Assembly: GCA_015485015.1 (NCBI GenBank)
Contig: WFUK01000376.1
Span: 1 to 10,651, forward strand
Source of the DNA: Paracoccaceae bacterium
GTDB lineage: Bacteria > Pseudomonadota > Alphaproteobacteria > Rhodobacterales > Rhodobacteraceae
Direction: 5' to 3'
Length of the DNA: 10,651 nt
The position numbers and the translations under genes were made by a program. Below are positions 6,423-10,651 of the stretch, one piece after another. The notes under the pieces are model-generated. The model had not been told where the DNA came from. It searched no databases and saw only the letters and a program-made list of their open reading frames with translations. Within the stretch, counting starts at the first letter, position 1. Each line of letters opens with the position of its first letter.

Positions 6423-7301
6423 AACAAGCTATCTTTAAAAAAGCGCATCCTAATTCTGAACATGCTGGTTGAAGGCATGTCCATGAGATCAATCTCCCGC
6501 ACCGTTGGCGTTTCGATCAACACAGTTACAAAATTGCTTATCGAAGCTGGCCAAGCGTGTGCAGCCTACCACGATGAAACTGTGCAAGAAGTCAAAGCTG
6601 CCCGAATTCAGTGCGATGAAATTTGGTCATTCTGCTACGCCAAGGCAAAGAACGTCAAAACTGCGAAAGCCGCACCTACTGGAGCTGGCGATGTTTGGAC
6701 TTGGACAGCGATTGATAGCGATAGCAAAATGATATTGTCCTACGAAGTTGGGGATCGTTCCGCCGCAACCGCAATAGAGTTCATGGACGATCTACGCAGT
6801 CGCCTTGCAACACGAGTCCAGTTGACCACAGACGGGCACAAAGCCTACTTAGAGGCAGTTGAGGGCGCTTTCGGTGGCGATATAGACTACGCCATGCTTG
6901 TGAAGCTTTACGGCGATGATGGACGGAAATCGCCCGAACGGAAATATAGCCCATCGGTTTGCCATGGTGCACGCAAAACTCCTATTGAGGGCAATCCAGA
7001 TTTAAAGCACGTTTCCACCTCGCACGTTGAGCGGGCTAACCTCTCAATGCGGATGGGGATGCGCCGCTTTACGCGCCTGACAAACGGGTTCAGCAAAAAA
7101 CTGGAAAATCACCTGAACATGCTTTCACTGTATTTCGTGCACTACAACTTTGTGCGCATCCACAAAACTTTGAAAATGACTCCGGCAATGGCCGCTGGCG
7201 TTTCTGACACTCTGCACGATATGGAATGGGTTGTTGGCCTAATAGACGCAAGAGCACCTAAGAAGCGCGGGCCTTATAAGAAAAAAGATATTTCAAACTG
7301 A
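6420..7301 (+). CDS. IS1-family-like DDE transposase
   Basis: The 293-aa enzyme cuts and joins the element's ends. Residues 4-45 form a helix-turn-helix of the kind that binds terminal repeats ([20 protein letters not shown], then [15 protein letters not shown]). The catalytic core shows QCDEIW with D66, [11 protein letters not shown] with D138, and [20 protein letters not shown] with E204. The last aligns with the IERHNLNLRQHLARL block of E. coli InsB. A later [12 protein letters not shown] corresponds to [27 protein letters not shown] is the second core strand. The tail ([11 protein letters not shown]) is very basic. Unlike IS1 itself, the protein is read from one frame with no InsA/InsB shift. 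No fault is seen in the frame, so the enzyme may be active. Its stop codon (7299-7301) lies inside the right inverted repeat. Confidence 0.92.
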   Translation: MNKLSLKKRILILNMLVEGMSMRSISRTVGVSINTVTKLLIEAGQACAAYHDETVQEVKAARIQCDEIWSFCYAKAKNVKTAKAAPTGAGDVWTWTAIDSDSKMILSYEVGDRSAATAIEFMDDLRSRLATRVQLTTDGHKAYLEAVEGAFGGDIDYAMLVKLYGDDGRKSPERKYSPSVCHGARKTPIEGNPDLKHVSTSHVERANLSMRMGMRRFTRLTNGFSKKLENHLNMLSLYFVHYNFVRIHKTLKMTPAMAAGVSDTLHDMEWVVGLIDARAPKKRGPYKKKDISN

Positions 7302-7310
7302 GACACTACC
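7290..7310 (-). repeat. Right terminal inverted repeat
   Basis: Read on the minus strand from 7310 it begins GGTAGTGTCTCAGTTT, then G and AAAT. It matches the left end at 20 of 21 positions. It contains the transposase stop codon. Confidence 0.93.
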
Positions 7311-7318
7311 GAAATTCA
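7311..7318. repeat. Target-site duplication, right copy
   Basis: GAAATTCA directly follows the right inverted repeat and is identical to 4875-4882. Confidence 0.92.
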
Positions 7319-7332
7319 ACCGGCTTTGACTG

Positions 7333-8562
7333 CTAGAAAAAGCGGGATAGGCGCAGAGAGATTGTTGTGGGCGGGCGCAGATAGGTGCCGGAGCCTGCCG
7401 TGGTTTCTCGGCCACCAAATTCGGTGCCGTTTGGTCCAAAGCCCTTGCTGGCGTTGAGCGAGATATCCAGATTATCCGTGGGAGAAACGGCAAGCTGCAC
7501 TTTCGCGGCCACGCTACCATCATTGAGGCTGGTGATCACAACCGGCGAAAGGGTGGCCCCCGCCGCAACGCCGATCTGCGCGCCCAATGCCAGAAAATCC
7601 TGACCCACATTAAAAAGCTGCCCCGTAGCGAGGCGACTGGCCAAGGCGGGGGGCAGAGCGTCCAGCGGTGTGGCGGTATCTACGCCCAAACCATTGCGGA
7701 AATATTCGGCGAAATAGGTGATGTTGATATCGCCCAGCGCACTGCTATTGGAGATATTGAGCAAGGCGTTGGTGGCTTGGCTGCCATCCGCCATAAACCA
7801 TTGCCCAAGCTCGACATTCCACGCCGCGCCCCCCAATGGCCCACCAAGAGAAAGCGTAAGCAGGGTATCACCGCGATCCTGCGCCAGCATCGCCGTACCG
7901 TCAAGCGCGCCCAGCAGAAGCGATGCCCGCAGCGCCAGCGTTGATTGTCCCCAATCCAGCGGGCCACCCGCCATCGCCCGACGCGGCACCAAAACCGCCA
8001 CGATGTCATTGCCGTTATCAAACAGATATTGGCCATAGAGCATCTCGACCCCGGGCTTATAGGCGGTATCTATTGCCGCTGGCGAAAACGGCGCGATAAT
8101 ATCGGAGGGGTTGAACACCTGCCCCGCCCCCCATGTAACCGCTTGCCGCCCGATTTTAAGCACCACATTGCCACCGGCATAGCTTAGAGACAGACGGTCC
8201 AGCGACAGGCTCAAGCGCGCGTTGGCACTAGAGGTGATATCAGCGCTAAGATCAAAATAACTCGGTGGAGGCACGGGCGGCGAAAGCCCCGCCAGTGCGC
8301 TGGAAAATGCCACATTATCTCCGGCCTGATAGGCGAGCAGGGTTTGCATCTCGATACGCCACGGGCCAGCCCCGCCCTGCCACATAAGGCGGGCCTTGGC
8401 CTCCAGGGTTTGGCGGGAGGCATAACCCAGCGCTGCGTCTAGGCTATCGGGTGCAGCCCGATCCAGACTGCCGCCAAAATCCAGCCGCACCCTTAGAGGA
8501 TCGGCCAAGGCCGGAGAGGCCAGCAGCAGGCTAGCCGCGAGTATCGCTTTCAATTTGTCCAT
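7333..8562 (-). CDS. Outer-membrane beta-barrel protein of an ABC-export operon
   Basis: The 409-aa product begins with a signal peptide (residues 1-20, MDKLKAILAASLLLASPALA). It is then dominated by alternating hydrophobic/polar strands and ends LRLSRFF, a C-terminal Phe typical of barrel proteins handled by the BAM complex. A distinctive block, KIGRQAVTWGAGQVFNPSD followed by IIAPFSP (136-161), resembles the GRQ..SWG region of DUF1302- or alginate-export-type barrels. The substrate is unknown. The ATG at 8562-8560 overlaps the 3' end of the ATPase gene by 32 bases, and GAGATGACAG lies before it, so translation is probably coupled. Being the last gene of a unit with two FtsX-like permeases and an ATPase, it is likely the outer-membrane part of that system. 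The mobile element lies 22 bp beyond its stop. An alternative view is a general porin. Confidence 0.78.
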   Translation of the reverse strand: MDKLKAILAASLLLASPALADPLRVRLDFGGSLDRAAPDSLDAALGYASRQTLEAKARLMWQGGAGPWRIEMQTLLAYQAGDNVAFSSALAGLSPPVPPPSYFDLSADITSSANARLSLSLDRLSLSYAGGNVVLKIGRQAVTWGAGQVFNPSDIIAPFSPAAIDTAYKPGVEMLYGQYLFDNGNDIVAVLVPRRAMAGGPLDWGQSTLALRASLLLGALDGTAMLAQDRGDTLLTLSLGGPLGGAAWNVELGQWFMADGSQATNALLNISNSSALGDINITYFAEYFRNGLGVDTATPLDALPPALASRLATGQLFNVGQDFLALGAQIGVAAGATLSPVVITSLNDGSVAAKVQLAVSPTDNLDISLNASKGFGPNGTEFGGRETTAGSGTYLRPPTTISLRLSRFF

Positions 8563-9217
8563 CTGTCATCTCTATATGTCGTTTAGAATGTTCCATCACG
8601 CGGGGATCATGGGTGCCGATCAAAAAGGTAATGCCGCTTTCCTGATTTAGCCGATACATAAGATCCACCAGCTCTTTGGTGGTGGTGCTGTCCAAATTGG
8701 CGGTAGGCTCATCCGCCAGCACAATCCCCGGGCGAGCGACCAAGGCGCGGGCAATCGCCACCCTTTGTTGCTGCCCGCCGGATAGCGCCGATGGGCGGCG
8801 GGCCTCCATGCCTTGCAGGCCCACTTCGGCCAAGGCTTCGTCGGCGCGGCGGCGGCGCTCGCTTGGCTCCACCCGCAGCAGGCGCAGCACAAATTCCACA
8901 TTCTCCCGTGCGCTTAATACCGGCACCAGATTATAGGCCTGAAAGATAAAGCCGATTTTATTGAGCCGAAGATCCGAAAGCTCCGATTTATTCAGCCCGT
9001 TCAGGTTTTGCCCATCAACAATCACCTCCCCCGCCGTGGGGTGATCCAGCGCGCCCACGGTATTGAGCAGCGTGGTTTTGCCCGAGCCGGAAGGGCCGGC
9101 CAGCGTGGCAAAATCCCCCTCCATTATTTCCAGGTCAATGCCGCGCAGGGCATGAACCGCAAGATCGCCCTTGCCGAAGATTTTGGTAATGCCTTTGCAG
9201 CTTACGATAGGTTTCAT
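8531..9217 (-). CDS. ABC transporter ATP-binding protein (MacB/LolD type)
   Basis: The 228-aa cytosolic ATPase drives the two FtsX-like permeases. It shows Walker A GPSGSGKTT (41-49), Q-loop IFQAYNLVPVLSARENVE with Q93, signature LSGGQQQR (145-152), Walker B IVLADEPTANLD (165-176) with catalytic E170, and H203 in the switch GTHDPRVM. The SxGGQQQRVAIARAL and EPTANLDS strings are those of the LolD/MacB/FtsE branch, whose members move lipoproteins, lipids or peptides by mechanotransmission rather than through a membrane channel. I chose the ATG at 9217-9215 because AAGGAA lies eight bases before it and the family start MKPIVSCKGITK fits. A longer in-frame start at 9349 would add 44 residues read from the permease gene in another frame. 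The gap to the upstream permease stop is 10 bp. Confidence 0.95.
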   Translation of the reverse strand: MKPIVSCKGITKIFGKGDLAVHALRGIDLEIMEGDFATLAGPSGSGKTTLLNTVGALDHPTAGEVIVDGQNLNGLNKSELSDLRLNKIGFIFQAYNLVPVLSARENVEFVLRLLRVEPSERRRRADEALAEVGLQGMEARRPSALSGGQQQRVAIARALVARPGIVLADEPTANLDSTTTKELVDLMYRLNQESGITFLIGTHDPRVMEHSKRHIEMTDGQIESDTRG

Positions 9218-9227
9218 GCTTGTTCCT

Positions 9228-10457
9228 TCAGGTTGCTTGCCGCATGGCTTCCACGGGGCTGATCTTTTGCGCGCGGTAAGCCGGCCATAGCGCCACCAGC
9301 ACGCCCAGCGCCCAGATCGCCAGCGGGAAGATGATATAATCCGAGGCATTCACTTCGAGATAAAGCGTATCGCCCGCCTTGAAGGCCTCAAGCGCTTGGC
9401 CAAAGGCGCTTAGATCAATGCCGTCGGACAAGCCCCAGACCGTAGCCGCGCCCGCGAGCATGCCGAGCAAGACCCCCAGCCCGATCAGCAGGATCGATTC
9501 AAGCGTAACCAGCCACAGCACATGGCGCGATTTGAAGCCAAGCGCCCGCAGCAGGCCAAATTCGTGGGTGCGCTCGAATACCGCCATAAGCTGGGTGTTG
9601 ATCACCCCGATCGAGATCATCACCATCATCACCGCCATCCAGATAAAAACCACCCCGCCCATGGTGGCGTCCATCGCCCCCATGATCAGCGATATTTTGC
9701 GCCATTCCCGCACATCAAGGCCGGGCGCGGCGGCGCGCAGGCGCTCGATAACCCCCGCCAGCGCGGCATCTTCCGGCACCTCAAAGGCGATTTCCGCGAT
9801 TTTATCGCCCACCCCCACCATCTCTTGCATCGGGCTACGGCCGGTGAAAATATAGGTATCCTCAAAGGCAGTGTCGGCATCATAAATCCCGACCACATCA
9901 AAGCTGCGCTCTTCCAGCCAGCCATCTTCGGCCGTCACCATCAAGATAATCCGCCGCCCGAGCGCGGTTTTCAGCCGCTTGGCGAGATTAAGGCCGATCA
10001 CCGCGCTATCATCCTCCACCCCGTTCAAATAGCGCCCCTCGACGATCTTTGAAGGGATCGATGAAATCCGGCGCTCGGCTTCGGGATCTACCCCCGTCAG
10101 GCTAATGGGCAGGGTTTTATATTCCGATTGCACCACGCCAGGCAATTCCAGCCGCACGGCCCAGTTGGAAATATCGGGGCTGTTCAGCGCCGCGATCAGC
10201 GCCTCATTCGGCGGGGGCATCAGATTGGAGATATTCGGATCATCCATATAGCCCTCCGCATGGATCTGCCCCTGCGCGATCAGCAGCCGCAAGGTGGCAT
10301 CGCGCGAGGATTGCGCCCACGCGCTGATAAAGCTGGCCACTGCTAAAATGGACCACAGCCCGACCGATACCACAAACAGCGTAATAATTGTCCGGCGCGG
10401 GTTGCGCCACAGGTTGCGCCACGCCAGCGGGGCTAACAGCTTCAGGGTTTCCATCAT
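9228..10457 (-). CDS. FtsX/MacB-like ABC permease
   Basis: The 409-aa inner-membrane protein has the four-helix plan of type VII ABC transporters. TM1 is about 23-46 after a basic N-terminus (LAWRNLWRNPRRTI), followed by a periplasmic domain of about 220 residues (50-265). Then come TM2 (268-290), TM3 (313-342) and TM4 (374-394). The cytosolic coupling helix FERTHEFGLLRALGFK (294-309) and the end motif YRAQKISPVEAMR (394-406) are characteristic of LolC/LolE and MacB permeases. Its ATG overlaps the stop of the upstream permease gene by four bases (ATGA), with GGGAGC as ribosome site. The two permeases probably form a heterodimer, as LolC and LolE do. No LolA- or MacA-like gene is seen downstream; a barrel protein gene is there instead. 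Confidence 0.93.
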   Translation of the reverse strand: MMETLKLLAPLAWRNLWRNPRRTIITLFVVSVGLWSILAVASFISAWAQSSRDATLRLLIAQGQIHAEGYMDDPNISNLMPPPNEALIAALNSPDISNWAVRLELPGVVQSEYKTLPISLTGVDPEAERRISSIPSKIVEGRYLNGVEDDSAVIGLNLAKRLKTALGRRIILMVTAEDGWLEERSFDVVGIYDADTAFEDTYIFTGRSPMQEMVGVGDKIAEIAFEVPEDAALAGVIERLRAAAPGLDVREWRKISLIMGAMDATMGGVVFIWMAVMMVMISIGVINTQLMAVFERTHEFGLLRALGFKSRHVLWLVTLESILLIGLGVLLGMLAGAATVWGLSDGIDLSAFGQALEAFKAGDTLYLEVNASDYIIFPLAIWALGVLVALWPAYRAQKISPVEAMRQAT

Positions 10458-10651
10458 GCCGCTCCCATCGCGCTAACAGGCTCCAGCCCCAAGATTCGCC
10501 GATAAGGAATAAGCCCCAGCACGATGATCGAGCCAACGATAATCCCTGGTCCTATTGTGGCCGAAAACAGGCTCAAATCAGGGTAAACCCGCCCCGAAAT
10601 TCCCCATTGCCCCAGCACCTCCTGCATGCCCGGAAAGCTGATGCCCACCCC
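10454..10651 (-). CDS. FtsX-like ABC permease, C-terminal end only
   Basis: About 65 codons of a gene that begins beyond the right edge. They include a final transmembrane helix (SLFSATIGPGIIVGSIIVLG, then LIPYRRIL) and the end motif LEPVSAMGAA. These match the last helix and the P.xA.. cytosolic end of the neighbouring permease and of FtsX-type permeases generally. The apparent GTG start at 10648 is internal, since the frame stays open to the edge. The stop overlaps the next gene's ATG (ATGA). It is the first visible gene of the four-gene unit. Confidence 0.8.
   Translation of the reverse strand, partial: GVGISFPGMQEVLGQWGISGRVYPDLSLFSATIGPGIIVGSIIVLGLIPYRRILGLEPVSAMGAA

Larger units (their letters stand above)
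4883..7310 (+). mobile_element. IS1-family-like element of 2428 bp with three passenger genes
   Basis: The element is bounded by GGTAGTGTCTCAGTTT plus five further bases at each end in inverted orientation (20 of 21 matching) and by an exact 8-bp direct repeat. It encodes, all on the plus strand, a 73-aa basic protein, a Clp-fold serine protease, a 63-aa protein and a DDE transposase. Base composition is clearly richer in A and T than the flanking genes, which marks recent arrival. IS1-group elements usually hold little more than the transposase, about 0.8-1.2 kb, so roughly 1.4 kb here is cargo. It sits between the convergent smpB and outer-membrane protein genes. Precise excision would restore a short intergenic region. 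Intact ends, duplication and transposase frame suggest a young and possibly active insertion. Confidence 0.93.

Noticed and set aside
6269..6523. Minus-strand frame across the end of the 63-aa gene and transposase start
   Set aside because: It opposes both coupled genes, has no recognisable motif, and the plus-strand readings explain the region.
9218..9349. Longer ATPase start
   Set aside because: The extra 44 residues are Arg/Trp-rich out-of-frame reading of the permease gene, and a good ribosome site precedes the ATG at 9217.
9522..10052. His-rich plus-strand open frame (HHHHHRHPDK)
   Set aside because: It is the antisense of Met/Ile/Val-rich transmembrane codons of the permease, which explains the His run.

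Overview
The window looks like a chromosomal segment of a GC-rich alphaproteobacterium, most likely of the Rhodobacteraceae. This rests on protein resemblance (Slt, DapA, SmpB and the TVP38-type protein), on high GC with strong GC3 in the host genes, and on the intergenic motif pairing a GGGGGC/GCCCCC hairpin with CCCCGGAGTATTT, which I recall as common in that family. No database search was possible, so family names come from motifs and recalled homologues.

Layout. Positions 1-2384 (minus strand) hold a sulfotransferase-like gene followed by the N-terminal two thirds of a soluble lytic murein transglycosylase, which runs off the left edge. Divergent from them is dapA (2530-3402, plus). Behind dapA lie a 12-bp imperfect hairpin and a short degraded reading frame that still carries a Walker A motif. 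A TVP38/TMEM64 membrane protein gene (3522-4217, minus) is divergent from smpB (4319-4798, plus), which ends in a hairpin terminator.

Positions 4883-7310 are a complete, AT-richer insertion of 2428 bp. It has near-perfect 21-bp terminal inverted repeats and an 8-bp target duplication (GAAATTCA). It encodes an IS1-family-like DDE transposase at the right end. Ahead of that come three passenger genes: a 73-aa basic protein, a Clp-fold (SDH/SppA-like) serine protease, and a translationally coupled 63-aa protein. The protease N-terminus appears to begin in another frame and is joined across an A6 run, so it is either recoded or carries a 1-base lesion. This protease-carrying element is the most interesting object here.

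Positions 7333-10651 (minus strand) hold a tightly packed operon. In order of transcription it encodes an FtsX-like permease (5' end outside the window), a second FtsX-like permease, a MacB/LolD-type ATPase and an outer-membrane beta-barrel protein. Overlapping or 10-bp junctions suggest co-translation and a joint role in moving a substrate, probably lipid or lipoprotein-like, across or out of the cell envelope. The mobile element landed in the gap between the convergent smpB and beta-barrel genes, 22 bp past the barrel stop codon, and broke no gene.
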